Shown here: positions 27,289-36,734 of the stretch, piece by piece
Layout: every line of letters starts with the position of its first letter
How positions within the stretch are numbered: the first letter of the stretch is position 1
Origin: Roseiarcus sp963741845
Lineage (GTDB): Bacteria; Pseudomonadota; Alphaproteobacteria; Rhizobiales; Beijerinckiaceae
Assembly: GCA_963741845.1 (NCBI GenBank)
Contig: CAVUJV010000023.1
Span: 248,001 to 312,000 of the forward strand
DNA length: 64,000 nucleotides
Direction: 5' to 3'
The notes under the pieces: generated by a model
What the model saw: the letters and a program-made list of their open reading frames with translations, nothing else
Databases searched by the model: none
Told to the model about the DNA's origin: nothing
Program-made: the position numbers and the translations under genes

Positions 27289-27740
27289 TCATAGCCTCTT
27301 TCGCATGTGAACCGCGACGCCGCCGTTCAGCGGCTCCTCGCGCTCGATTTCATAGCCGAGCAGGCGTAAAGCCTGACGTTCTCCTCGAAGCGGGCGTTCG
27401 TATAGAGCCTGACCGCAGGAAGGCCGGCCGCCGTCGCGAGGCTTTCGGCATGCGCGAGAAGGGCGCGCCCATAGCCGCGCTTCTGAAACGCCGGCAGGAC
27501 GGCGACATTTTCTATGAGAAGACAATCTTCGCGAGGAACGGTCTCGATCAGGGCCGCAAGCTCTTCGTCCGCGAAGAGAAGGTCGAAGCGGTGGAGCTTG
27601 AACGCTTCGCGGTAGTCGGCCTTCATCGGAAGCGGCTCGCGCCCGATCACTTGCACCCATTTCGCATAGGCGGCCCTTGTCAGGGACCCGATTGCGTCGA
27701 TGTCCTCGGCCGTGGCGACCCGGATGGTCGGGGGCTTCAT
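27289..27740 (-). CDS. GNAT-family N-acetyltransferase, one frameshift
   Basis: A roughly 150-residue GNAT acetyltransferase. IRVATAEDIDAIGSL starts the fold. The acetyl-CoA motif is IENVAVLPAFQKRGYGRALL, followed by VRLYTNARFEENVRLY. A base is missing at about 27363; after it the protein continues LGYEIEREEPLNGGVAVHMRKRL to the stop at 27289. The total is one base short of a multiple of three. This is the one clear deletion among the isolated shifts. The acceptor is unknown. Confidence 0.82.
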
Positions 27741-27798
27741 CGCGTTTTCCGCAGCATTGAAGGGGCGTCATTCGGGCGCGGGCGCCAGGGGGCGAGTC

Positions 27799-30382
27799 TC
27801 AGTCCCGCTTCATCAGCCGTTCGAGATAGTCGCGCTCGTCGAGCGGGCGGTTCGGGTCGGCGAGGCGGCGGCGCAGTTCCTCGAGCACGCGCCTTGCGCG
27901 CTCGGCGCGGCCTTCGGCGCCGCGCAGCGTGCCGTCCTCGCGCCCCATGTTGCCTTCGCGGCCGCGCCCGAGCGGATCGTCCCCCGGACGTTCGCCGGGG
28001 CGCATACGCCGCACCGTACGGCCTTTTCCGCTGCCCTGTCCCTGTCCCTGGCTCATCTGCTTTTCGAGCCCTTGCGCGCCTTCCCGCAGCGCCTGAAGCG
28101 CGCGCCCCTGCGCGTCCACCGCCGCGCCCTTGCCCGACTGGCCCTCCTCGCCGTCGCCGGGCTGGTTTCCTTTGAGGTCCTGCTCCGCGTCCTTCATGTG
28201 CTTCTGGGCGTCGTCGAAGCCCTTTTCGCCCTTCATGCCGAAGCTTTTCAGCATCTTCTGCAATTCGGCGAGCCGGTCGCGCAGCGCCTTCTGGCGCTGC
28301 CCGAGCTTCCCGGCGTCGTCGCTCTGGGCGGAGTCGGAGTTCTGGCCGTCCTGCTGCTTCCCGTTCTGGCCGGACTGGGAATCGTCCTCCTGTCCGTCCT
28401 GTCCCTGCTGGTCCTGGCGGCGCTGCGGCTGGTCGCGCTGTTGGCTCTTGTAGGTGTCGTCGCGCAACGCCTGCTGATCGCGCAGCAGCTTTTCGAGTTC
28501 GCCGATCTGCTTGCGGAGCGCCTTTTCCTCGGGGCTCTCCTGCTGGTCCTGAGCGCTGCGCATGTTCTCGAACATGTTCTGCAACTGATCGAGCATGGCC
28601 TGCGCCTCTTCGCGCGAGCCGTTGCGCGCGGCGTCCTCCATGCGGTCCATCAGCTTGTCGAGGTCCTGCGACTGCGCGTCCTGGTCCTGAGCGGTCTGAT
28701 CGGATTTCTGCGCCATCTCGTTGGCGAAGCGCTTCGCCGCCTCGCGCAGTTGATCCATGAGCTTCTTGATCTCGTCGTCGCTCGCCCCGCGCTTCAGGGC
28801 GTCGCGGAGCGCCTGCTCGGCCGCGCGCAGGTCGCGCTCGGCGGCGGTGGCGTCGCCGTTTTCGAGCGACTGGGCGATCGCCCACAAAAGCCCGGCGACG
28901 TCGAGGAGATCGGCGTCGCTATGCGCCGAGGCGAGCAGGGTCTTCGCCTGATTCATGCCGAGATACGCGTTGGCGGGCGTTTTGAAGAGCTCCGGCGCGA
29001 TGGTCAGCGCGTCGAGCGCGGTCGCGACGGTCTTCGGCGCGTGATCGGGATCGAGGATCAGGTTGCGCCGCTGTTCGACCAGCGCCCGCGCCAGCGGATT
29101 GTGGAACGGGCGCTGCGGCAGGGTGACCGCGATGGGCTCGCTCTTCCCCGTCTTGCCCGAGACGCTGGTCGCCGAGAGGGTCATGAGCACCTGCGCGCCC
29201 GCCCACGGATGCTCGGAGAGATCGACGGTCGTGCGCGCTTCGCCTGCGCCAGTCTCGGTCGCCGGAACCTGCAGCGCCGCCTGCGGCGGCTCGGCGAGGC
29301 TGCGGGGCGCGGGCTTTCCCGGCTCGTGCGGCAGCGCGAATTCGGCCCGGGCCCCGGCGACGCCGTAGCGGTCCTCGATCTTGTAGGCGAGGGTCATCGT
29401 GCCGCTGAGATTGGCCTCGGGCTCGCCCGTCAGCGCGATCTTCGGGACGCCGGCGGGCGTGACCGCGAAGGAAAGCTCCGCCGCCTTCGCGCCTTCCCGC
29501 AGGATCGTCGCCTGTCCGTCGCCGGAGATGGTCCAGCGCTTCTCGGTCTTCTCGGTCTTCTCGGTCTTGGGCTCGGCGGAGGCCTTCGGATCGACCGGCT
29601 GAAGGCCGCCCTCGACCTTCGTCTGGACCACGGCGGGGTCGCCGCGCACGACGAGGACGGAGCCTTCGTACACGGCGAGCCTCTGCGGGTCGGCCGACTT
29701 GAAGTCGATGACGAGCGGCGGGCGCCCCGCGTAAGCGGGCGGGTCGATCCAGGCGTCGATCCGGCTGCTGGCCGCGGCGGCGGCTGCTTCGCCCGAGCGC
29801 CAGTCGAAGGCGGAGGCGAGCCGTCCGTAGAGTTCGGGGCCGGCGAGGACGGCGGCGGCGAAGGCCAGAATGACGGCGGCGAAGCGGATGGCGTAGGGGT
29901 CGCGCTCGGCCATGCGCGGCGAGGGCGGGGCGACCCGCGCCTTCTCCAGCGCGCGGGCGAGCCGGGCGCGATGCGCCTCCCACAGCGCCTGGGCGACCGG
30001 GTCGTCGCTGTTGGCGAGGCTGTCGTCGAGCGAGGCCGCCGGCCGATGGGCGATCCCGGAATCGCGGTCAAGCCGGTCGGCGACGTCGCGGACGGACGGC
30101 CAGCGCAGCCGGACAAGCGGGCTCAGCGCGGCAAGCAAGGCGAGCGCCGCCAGCGCCACGCCCGCGATCCGCATCCAGCGGGGCGCGAATTGCCACGCGC
30201 CCGCCCAGGAGATCGCGGCGAACAGCACGAGGACGGTCGCGGCGACGACGATGCGGCGGCCAGACGCGCTCGACCATGAGCGCGCGCCCGGCATGTCTTG
30301 CGAGCGCGGCAAGCCTTCCGCCCTGCGGGGCGGCCGAGGTGCGGGGCTTGGCCTTCGGGTCCTTCGTCAAATCTCCATTCAC
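27799..30382 (-). CDS. TIGR02302/DUF4175-family membrane protein, one frameshift near start
   Basis: A roughly 860-residue protein of the TIGR02302 family, an alphaproteobacterial inner-membrane protein of unknown role. The true N-terminus is ATG 30382 (MNGDLTKDPKAKPRT, then RHAGRALMVERVWPP). One extra base at about 30255 shifts into IVVAATVLVLFAAISWAGAW, the first membrane span. Two more spans lie in the first 200 residues. The C-terminal half is highly charged and Gln-rich (QQRDQPQRRQDQQGQDG) with coiled-coil character, and the end is RPLDERDYLERLMKRD. The 3' two-thirds is in one open frame. Upstream lysA is on the same strand, so this gene is probably in one transcript with lysA. Confidence 0.85.
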
Positions 30383-30426
30383 CCGTTCATCGACCGGTCA
30401 CGGGTCAAGCAAGAAGCTCACCAAAC

Positions 30427-31698
30427 TCACTCTAACCACGGCGGAAGTGTGTCCAGCCTGATCATTTCCTCGTAGCTCGGCCGGGCGCGGATCACGGCGA
30501 ATTCGTTTCCGCGAACCAGAACCTCGGGGATCAGCGGGCGGGTGTTGTAGGTGCCGGCCTGGACCGCGCCATAGGCGCCGGCGCTCATGACCGCGACGAG
30601 ATCGCCCGCCGCGACCTCGGGGATGTCGCGCGCGAGCGCCAGATAGTCGCCGCTCTCGCAGACCGGTCCGACGACGTCGGCGCGGATCATATGGGCGGAG
30701 CGGGGCGCGGGCGCGCGCACGGGCAGGATGTCGTGCCAGGCGTCGTAAAGGGTCGGCCGGACGAGGTCGTTCATGCCGGCGTCCACGATCACGAAGGTCT
30801 TGCCCTCGCCCTTCTTCACGAAGACGACGGACGCCACGAGAATTCCGGCGTTGCCGACGATGAGCCGTCCCGGCTCCAGAATGATCTGGCAATCGAGCGG
30901 CTTCGTGTGGCGCGCGACGATCTCGGCATATTCGCGCGGAAAGGGCGGGGGCTCGTTGTCGGTGCGGTAGGGGATGCCGAGGCCCCCGCCGAGATCGACA
31001 TGGTCGATCGCATGGCCGTCGGCGCGGAGCGTCCGCACGAAATCGGCGAGCAGGGCGAAGGCGTCGTCGAAGGGCTGGAGGTCGGTGATCTGCGAGCCGA
31101 TATGCATGTCGACGCCGCTGATCCGCACGCCGGGCAGCTTTCTCGCGCGCGCATAGACCTCGCGGGCGGTGGAAATCGGCACGCCGAACTTGTTCTCGGA
31201 CTTGCCGGTGGCGATCTTGGCGTGGGTGCGGGCGTCGACGTCCGGGTTCACGCGGATCGCGATGGGGGCGACCGTTCCGTGGGCGACGGCGACGGCGGAG
31301 AGCGCTTCGAGCTCCGGCTCCGACTCGACGTTGAAGCAGAGGATCCGCTCGGAAAGACCGAGCTCCATCTCGGCCCGCGTCTTGCCGACGCCGGAGAAGA
31401 CGATCCGGTCGGCCGGCACGCCGGCCGCGCGGGCGCGCCTGAGCTCGCCTTCGCTGACCACGTCCATGCCCGCCCCGAGCCGCGCGAGGGTGGCCAGCAC
31501 CGCCTGGTTGGAATTGGCCTTCATCGCATAGGCGACAAGCGCGTCCTGCCCGGCGAAGGCCTCGCTGAAGACGCGGTAATGCCGTTCGATGGTGGCGCTC
31601 GAATAGCAGTAGAAGGGCGTGCCGACGTCGCGAGCGATGTCCGGCAGCGCGACGTCCTCGGCGAAGAGCACGCCGTCGCGATAGGCGAAATGATGCAT
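30427..31698 (-). CDS. lysA: Diaminopimelate decarboxylase
   Basis: A 423-residue PLP enzyme that makes L-lysine from meso-diaminopimelate. The PLP lysine is in VAYAMKANSN near residue 59. GVGKTRAEM, NPDVDARTHAKI, VDMHIGSQITD, the glycine-rich DLGGGLGIPY and the substrate site GPVCESGDYLA follow. The start is ATG 31698, three bases after the lptM stop, so lptM and lysA are coupled. The order lptM-lysA-TIGR02302 is known from other alphaproteobacteria. Complete and normal in length. Confidence 0.96.
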   Translation of the reverse strand: MHHFAYRDGVLFAEDVALPDIARDVGTPFYCYSSATIERHYRVFSEAFAGQDALVAYAMKANSNQAVLATLARLGAGMDVVSEGELRRARAAGVPADRIVFSGVGKTRAEMELGLSERILCFNVESEPELEALSAVAVAHGTVAPIAIRVNPDVDARTHAKIATGKSENKFGVPISTAREVYARARKLPGVRISGVDMHIGSQITDLQPFDDAFALLADFVRTLRADGHAIDHVDLGGGLGIPYRTDNEPPPFPREYAEIVARHTKPLDCQIILEPGRLIVGNAGILVASVVFVKKGEGKTFVIVDAGMNDLVRPTLYDAWHDILPVRAPAPRSAHMIRADVVGPVCESGDYLALARDIPEVAAGDLVAVMSAGAYGAVQAGTYNTRPLIPEVLVRGNEFAVIRARPSYEEMIRLDTLPPWLE

Positions 31699-31701
31699 CG
31701 T

Positions 31702-31950
31702 TTATTTCAGCAGGAAGTCGATGGGAAGGTCGCGGATGGGGGGCGTGATCGGCGGGATTTTGGCCCGCGCGTTCAGGTTCTTCGCCTGGTCGGCGGGATT
31801 GCCCGTGTTCTGGTTGGTCGATTTGGGCACGCCGCCCGGCGGCTCCAGAGGCCCGATCCGCCCGCAGCCAGCCAGCGCCAGCGCGACGAGCGCGGCGAGC
31901 ACAGGCGCCGCGCGCCCGCGGACGGCAGGGGACAGGACATGGACGGACAA
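31702..31950 (-). CDS. LptM-like small lipoprotein (lysA-linked)
   Basis: An 82-residue lipoprotein. The signal peptide VLAALVALALAGC places the lipidated cysteine at residue 29, followed directly by GRIGPLEPPGG. This is the LptM/YifL pattern (GCGxxGPLxxPP), a helper of LptD maturation in the outer membrane that is also encoded next to lysA in Gammaproteobacteria. No ATG lies in frame; TTG 31950 has GGAG six bases upstream and is the likely start. The tail is Asn/Pro-rich and lacks further motifs. Confidence 0.78.
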   Translation of the reverse strand: MSVHVLSPAVRGRAAPVLAALVALALAGCGRIGPLEPPGGVPKSTNQNTGNPADQAKNLNARAKIPPITPPIRDLPIDFLLK

Positions 31951-32063
31951 GAAAGGCTCCCGATCAGACGCGGGCCACTCTATACCGAATACGCGGGCGC
32001 GAAGCGAATGGCGAAGCCGTGGCCTGCGCCTGGCCCGCGCGGTCCGGCAGGGCTCCGGGCTCG

Positions 32064-33131
32064 TCACGGCCTCGCCGCCACATAGTCGAGGCTGCCCGCC
32101 TCGGCCGCGGCCTCCATCGCCTTCGGCAGATCGGCGAGCGGGAAGACCCGGCCCTTGAGCGCGCCGAGGTCGAGAAGCCCGGCGCGAACGAGTTCGGCAA
32201 GGCGCCCGTAGGCGTTCGGCGGATACATGAACTGCCCGAGGATCTCCCAGTCGTTCAGCATCATCGCCGTGTAAGGAACCGGCAGGTCGACCGTCATGCT
32301 GCCCATGAGCACGAGCCGTCCGCCGCGCCGCAGGCTCATGAGCGCCGCGAGCGTCGAGCGCGGATCGGTCGCGCCGCCGACCATGTCGAAGGCGATATGC
32401 GCGCCGCCGCCCGCCGCCTCGCGAATCGCGCGCGTGTCGGCCGGGACGTCGCCGGTGAGCGCGACAGTCGAAAGGCGCGGCCCTGCCGCCTCCGCGAGAC
32501 GGGCGAGGGCGCTCGCGTCGCGCCCCGCCGCGACGATCCGCGCCGCGCCCATCGCGACGCCGAGCAGGGCCGCGGCGCCGCCATAGGCGCCGGTCGCGCC
32601 GTTGACGACGAGCGTCTCGCCCGCCGCGAGCCGCCCGCGCAGGAGACCGCCATAGGGCACGACGAAACGGCTCAGGGCGACGAGCTTCGTCGCGTCCATG
32701 TCCTCGAGCCCGTCGAGCGGCGTGATCGCCTCCGCCGGGACGAGCGCATATTCGGCGAGCATGCCGTCGCCCCACTCGGCGAGCATCGGCGCCGCCTCGG
32801 GGCTTGCCGTGAGCCCGATCAGAATTTGCGGCGGGTCGGCGACGTTCTCGCGCGCAACGACATGCGAGGAGACGATGACCCGCTGTCCGGGCTTCAGCGC
32901 GACGACGCCTTCGCCCACGGCTTCGATCGTCCCGACGGCGTTCGTGCCGATGGTGAAGGGGCGGTCCGGCGGATTGTAGAAGGGCAGCTTTCCGTCGACG
33001 TAAGCCTTCAGATAGGACATGAGCGCCGAAGCCTCGACGCGCACGAGCGCCGCGCCGCGCCGGAGTTCGGGAACGGGGATGTCCTCGAACGCGAGGCGTC
33101 CGCCGAGTTTTTCGAGCCGCCAGGCCTTCAT
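32064..33131 (-). CDS. MDR-family zinc-less alcohol dehydrogenase / quinone oxidoreductase-like protein
   Basis: A 355-residue medium-chain dehydrogenase/reductase. The GroES-like half has TIGTNAVGTIEAVGEGV and the Rossmann half VNGATGAYGGAAALLGVAMGA. The zinc-binding cysteines of alcohol dehydrogenases are missing, so a quinone- or enoyl-reductase-type reaction with NADPH is likely. A substrate lid HFxM-like stretch appears as GQFMYPPNAYGRL. ATG 33131 follows AAGGAAACGCC. It stands alone on the strand after lptM, and the true substrate is unknown. Confidence 0.88.
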   Translation of the reverse strand: MKAWRLEKLGGRLAFEDIPVPELRRGAALVRVEASALMSYLKAYVDGKLPFYNPPDRPFTIGTNAVGTIEAVGEGVVALKPGQRVIVSSHVVARENVADPPQILIGLTASPEAAPMLAEWGDGMLAEYALVPAEAITPLDGLEDMDATKLVALSRFVVPYGGLLRGRLAAGETLVVNGATGAYGGAAALLGVAMGAARIVAAGRDASALARLAEAAGPRLSTVALTGDVPADTRAIREAAGGGAHIAFDMVGGATDPRSTLAALMSLRRGGRLVLMGSMTVDLPVPYTAMMLNDWEILGQFMYPPNAYGRLAELVRAGLLDLGALKGRVFPLADLPKAMEAAAEAGSLDYVAARP

Positions 33132-33276
33132 GGCGTTTCCTTTGCGCCGATTTTCGTGAGAGCCTGCCTTTGCAGGCGGCCGCGGGCCTCAGTCAAGAGC
33201 AGCGCCGAGCGAGGCAGGGCGTTCGGAGGCGAGGCGCACGGGCGTCGGAGGCGGCCCACGGAGAAGGGAGACAATC

Positions 33277-33669
33277 GTGCCGGTCGATGGGCTCACAACC
33301 ATTCGCAGCGCGTTCGGGCAGGAGGAGACGGTGCGGAGGCTCGAAGCCGCGATCGAAGCAAGCGGCATGACGCTCTTCGCGCATGTCGATCATGCGGCCG
33401 GCGCCGCGGCGGCGGGCCTTTCGCTGCGCCCGACCGATCTCCTGATCTTCGGCGCGGCGAAGGGCGGCACGCCGGCCATGCAGGCGGCCCAGACGATGGG
33501 GATCGACCTGCCGCTCAAAGCCCTCGTCTGGCGGGACGCCGAGGGGACGACCTGGCTTTCCTGCAACGATCCCGGTTGGCTCGCCGAACGGCATGGGATC
33601 GACGCCGCGCTTGCCGAGCCCTTGCGCAAGGCGCTGGCCGCGCTCGCGGCTTCCGCGACCACGGCGTGA
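33277..33669 (+). CDS. DUF302 domain-containing protein
   Basis: A 130-residue DUF302 protein. It reads SAFGQEETVRRLEAAIEASGMTLFAHVDH, then LLIFGAAKGGTPAMQ and the conserved PLKALVWRDAEG. The fold is known but the role is not; relatives occur alone or fused to other domains. No signal peptide is seen. GTG 33277 is the start, with AGGGAGACAATC upstream. It is monocistronic, ending against the terminator it shares with the convergent ABC operon. Confidence 0.87.
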   Translation: MPVDGLTTIRSAFGQEETVRRLEAAIEASGMTLFAHVDHAAGAAAAGLSLRPTDLLIFGAAKGGTPAMQAAQTMGIDLPLKALVWRDAEGTTWLSCNDPGWLAERHGIDAALAEPLRKALAALAASATTA

Positions 33670-33670
33670 A

Positions 33671-33698
33671 AGAAAAAGGCCGGCCCGAAGGCCGGCCT
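33671..33698 (-). terminator. Rho-independent terminator of the minus-strand ABC operon
   Basis: AGGCCGGC (33677-33684) and GCCGGCCT (33691-33698) form a perfect 8-bp stem. On the minus strand it is followed by a run of U (the AGAAAAA at 33671-33677). It sits between the convergent DUF302 gene and the substrate-binding gene and may work in both directions. Confidence 0.8.
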
Positions 33699-33721
33699 CC
33701 TTGATGCCGAAGCGGGTGCGC

Positions 33722-34738
33722 TTACGAGCCGCCGCCGACGCAGGTGTCGGCGTTCTTCGGCGTGCAGACGTCGAGACCCGTATAGGTCGGGTCGGCCGGC
33801 GCGGCCTTGCCGTCCTTCATGTCCTTGAGGAAGTACATCGCCTTGTAGCCCATCTCGAACGGCCGCTGCCCGACCTGTCCGGCGGAGAGGCCCTTCTTCA
33901 TGAGGTCGATCTGGACGGGCAGCGTGTCGGCGACGACGAGCGCCAGCTCGCCCTTGGCGATCTTGTCCTTGAACTTGCTCGCGACCTTCTCGTAGGCGTC
34001 GGGCACGAACTGCGGGAAGCCGCCGGTCGGGGTGAAGGCGTCGAGGTTCGGATATTTGCCGAGGATGTCCTCCATCTGCTGCACGGCGACGGTGAAGTCG
34101 TCGTTGGTGTAGAGCGGGCAGCCTGCGACTTCGGTCCAGCCGTTCTGTCCGGTCAGGCGAACGCCGGGCGACTCGTCGCTCTTTTTGCCGGCGAGCGTGT
34201 CGCGGATGCCCTGCATGCGCTCGTTGTGGTTGGCCGCCGCCGCGCCGCCCGACTGGATGCAGATCGTTCCGCCCTTCGGCTTGATCTGCATGACGAGCTT
34301 GGCGATGTTCACGCCGATGTCGTAGTTGTGCGTGCCGACGTAGGCCGCGCGCAGCGCCTTGTCCTGCGGCAGAAGGTCGGAGTCCCAGGTCAGGACGGGG
34401 ATCTTGTTCTTGGCCGCGTCCTTGAGCGCATTGGCGATCGCCGGCGCATTGGCCGCCGAGACCGCGATGCCGTCGACCTTCTTGGTGACGAGGTCGGCCA
34501 CGATCTGCGCCTGCTCGTCGCCGCCGCCATGTTCGCCCGGGCCGATATAGAGGCACTTCACCGCGCCCTTGAGTTCCTTTTCGGCCTTCTTGCAGCCAGC
34601 CAGCGCCTGGTCGAAGAAGGGATTGTTGGTGTTCTTCGGCACGAGCGCGAACGTGTAGGGTTCGGCGGCCTGAGCGGCCGCGGCGCCGGCCACGAGCGCG
34701 CCTGCGGCGAGCGCGCCCAGAAGTAAGCTTTTCAACAT
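33722..34738 (-). CDS. Sugar ABC transporter periplasmic substrate-binding protein (ribose/fructose type)
   Basis: A 338-residue type I periplasmic binding protein. The signal peptide spans residues 1-24 (LLLGALAAGALVAGAAAAQAA). The mature chain starts EPYTFALVPKNTNNPFFDQAL, the pattern of the RbsB/FrcB family, with DGIAVSAANAPAI and TPTGGFPQFVPDAY further on. Two cysteine pairs are present (AGC..KC and GC..VC). ATG 34738 follows GGGAGGATTGGC. It is the last gene of a three-gene operon with the permease and ATPase. The ligand is not assignable. Confidence 0.92.
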   Translation of the reverse strand: MLKSLLLGALAAGALVAGAAAAQAAEPYTFALVPKNTNNPFFDQALAGCKKAEKELKGAVKCLYIGPGEHGGGDEQAQIVADLVTKKVDGIAVSAANAPAIANALKDAAKNKIPVLTWDSDLLPQDKALRAAYVGTHNYDIGVNIAKLVMQIKPKGGTICIQSGGAAAANHNERMQGIRDTLAGKKSDESPGVRLTGQNGWTEVAGCPLYTNDDFTVAVQQMEDILGKYPNLDAFTPTGGFPQFVPDAYEKVASKFKDKIAKGELALVVADTLPVQIDLMKKGLSAGQVGQRPFEMGYKAMYFLKDMKDGKAAPADPTYTGLDVCTPKNADTCVGGGS

Positions 34739-34780
34739 GCCAATCCTCCCTCGTTTCAAAGAAGCGCGCAGCCTTGCCGG

Positions 34781-35827
34781 CTAATCGCGCCTGGCTCCTC
34801 GGACTTTCCCGAGATAGACCGCCGCGATGAGGAAGACGCCGACGAACGTGCCCTGCCAGTTCGAATCGACGCCCGCCATCAGCAGCGAATTGCGTATGAC
34901 GAAGATGAGGGCCGCGCCGATGAAGGCGCCGTAAGCGCTCGCCTCGCCGCCCATGAGATTGGCGCCGCCGATCACGGCCGCCGAGATCGCGAGCAGCTCA
35001 TAGGTGACGCCGAGCGCGTTGATCGCCGAGCCTGTCCAGCCGACGCTGAGAATCGCCGCGAAGGCGGCCGAGACGCCGGAGACGACATAGGCCTGCACTT
35101 TGATGCGGTTGACCGGCACGCCGGTCAGGAGCGCCGCCTGCTCGTTGCCGCCGACCGCGAGGACGTGCCGCCCCCAGGCGGTCATTTTGTAGATGGCGGC
35201 CATGATGATCGTCAGGACGATCAGGAAAAGGAGCGGGTAGCTGAGCTGAAAGCCGAAGCCGACGTTCAGCGCGCCGCTGCCGAGCGCCTTGAAGGCCGGG
35301 CCGCCGGGGCCGAAATGGTAGATCATCCGGTTGCCCGACAGGACCACCGCGACCGATCGCGCGATCGAGAGCATGCCGAGCGTCGTCACGAAGGGCGAGA
35401 CGTCGAGATAGGCGATGATGACGCCGTTGATGAAGCCTATGAGCGCTCCCGCGAGGAGACCGACGCCGACCGCCGCCCAGGCCGGATAGCCGGCTTCGAG
35501 CATGAGGCCGCAACTGACCGCCGTAAGCCCCATGATCGAGCCGACCGAAAGGTCGATGCCGCCCGTCGCGATCACCACCGTCATGCCGAGCGCGATGATG
35601 CCGATGAAGGAGAAGTTGCGCGTGATGTTGAAGAAATTCTCGGCCGAAGCGAAGGAGGTCGGCTGAAGCACGCTCATCACCACGCAGATGATGAGGAGGG
35701 CGACCGTCACCCAGAAGGATTGCGCGCCGAGGATCCGTTGCAGGAACGTGTGCTGCTGCACGCCGAGAACGGTATCGATCGAGACATTCGCCGGAGGAGG
35801 CGGCGGGCTGGCGGTGTTAGCGGACAT
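34781..35827 (-). CDS. Sugar ABC transporter permease (RbsC/FrcC type)
   Basis: A 348-residue permease with about nine or ten hydrophobic helices after a Pro-rich cytoplasmic N-terminus (ASPPPPPANVS). The signature GMTVVIATGGIDLSVGSIMG near residue 90 and the EAA-like segment with INALGVTYELLAISAAVIGG are typical of the ribose/xylose group. It forms the membrane channel for the neighbouring binding protein and ATPase. It starts 10 bases after the ATPase stop. Confidence 0.93.
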   Translation of the reverse strand: MSANTASPPPPPANVSIDTVLGVQQHTFLQRILGAQSFWVTVALLIICVVMSVLQPTSFASAENFFNITRNFSFIGIIALGMTVVIATGGIDLSVGSIMGLTAVSCGLMLEAGYPAWAAVGVGLLAGALIGFINGVIIAYLDVSPFVTTLGMLSIARSVAVVLSGNRMIYHFGPGGPAFKALGSGALNVGFGFQLSYPLLFLIVLTIIMAAIYKMTAWGRHVLAVGGNEQAALLTGVPVNRIKVQAYVVSGVSAAFAAILSVGWTGSAINALGVTYELLAISAAVIGGANLMGGEASAYGAFIGAALIFVIRNSLLMAGVDSNWQGTFVGVFLIAAVYLGKVRGARRD

Positions 35828-35836
35828 TGCGCTTCC

Positions 35837-36580
35837 TCATGCGGCGTGAATCGCCCCGGTTATCAGTCCGGTGACTTCCTCGGGCGTCGTCTCCTTGATC
35901 GCCTTGTCCGCGACCTTGCGCCCGCGCCGCATCACCATCACCCGGTCGCAGACGGCGAACACGTCCGGCATGCGGTGACTGATCAGGATGATGGCGAGCC
36001 CCGCTTCCTTGAGACGCCTGATGAGTCCGAGCACTTCGGCCACCTGCCGGACGGAGATGGCGGCCGTCGGCTCGTCCATCAGCACGATCCTCGCCTTGGA
36101 GAGGCGGGTGCGGGCGATCGCCACCGCCTGCCGCTGACCGCCCGACATCTGCCGCACGAGATCGCGCGGCCGGGTTTCCGATTGCAGCTCCTTGAACAAC
36201 TCGCCCGCCCGCTTCGCCATGGAGTTGTGATCGAGCCAGCGGAAGGGGCCGACGCGCCGCTTGACCTCGCGCCCGAGAAAGACATTGGCGGCGGCGGACA
36301 GATTGTTGCAGAGCGCGAGATCCTGATAGACGACCTCGATTCCCTTCTCGCGCGCCTCGACGGGGCGGTGGAAATGGACTTTCTCGCCCATCAGGCGGAT
36401 GTCGCCGTGGGTCGGCGGAAAGTTCCCGGCGATGACCTTGACGAGCGTGGACTTTCCGGCGCCGTTGTCGCCCATCAGGCCGAGGACTTCGCCCTCTTCG
36501 AGGACCATGTCGACGTCGTTCAGCGCGTGGATCGCGCCAAAGTGCTTCGACACCTGATGCAGTTCGAGAACATTGCCCAA
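35837..36580 (-). CDS. Sugar ABC transporter ATP-binding protein, single domain
   Basis: A 247-residue ABC ATPase with one nucleotide-binding domain, unlike the doubled RbsA. Walker A is GDNGAGKST, the signature SGGQRQAVAIART and Walker B IVLMDEPTAA. The H-loop is in ILISHRMPDV. This single-domain form resembles FrcA of the fructose importer, so the transporter may be frc-like. TTG 36580 is chosen because GGAGGAAGCG precedes it; ATG 36595 would place the site inside the gene. It is first in the operon. Confidence 0.9.
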   Translation of the reverse strand: MGNVLELHQVSKHFGAIHALNDVDMVLEEGEVLGLMGDNGAGKSTLVKVIAGNFPPTHGDIRLMGEKVHFHRPVEAREKGIEVVYQDLALCNNLSAAANVFLGREVKRRVGPFRWLDHNSMAKRAGELFKELQSETRPRDLVRQMSGGQRQAVAIARTRLSKARIVLMDEPTAAISVRQVAEVLGLIRRLKEAGLAIILISHRMPDVFAVCDRVMVMRRGRKVADKAIKETTPEEVTGLITGAIHAA

Positions 36581-36734
36581 ACGCTTCCTCCGCATCGATC
36601 TATTGTCGGGGGCGCGTTTGGCCGCGCTCTCCTTGCCCTAAATCGCTAGCAACGTGGCATGTCAGTTGTCAAACAGAAGGCGCGGGGACGAGAAAAGAAA
36701 ATCCCCTCCGGGTCCGGGCGTGGCCCGCCGCCGC

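Noticed and set aside
27198..27300. Cobalamin riboswitch before the adenosyltransferase gene
   Set aside because: No B12-box-like sequence or fitting fold is visible in the short gap.
27700..30279. 859-codon open frame on the plus strand
   Set aside because: Antisense to the TIGR02302 gene; the composition is an artefact of its codon usage, and the minus frame has clear family features.
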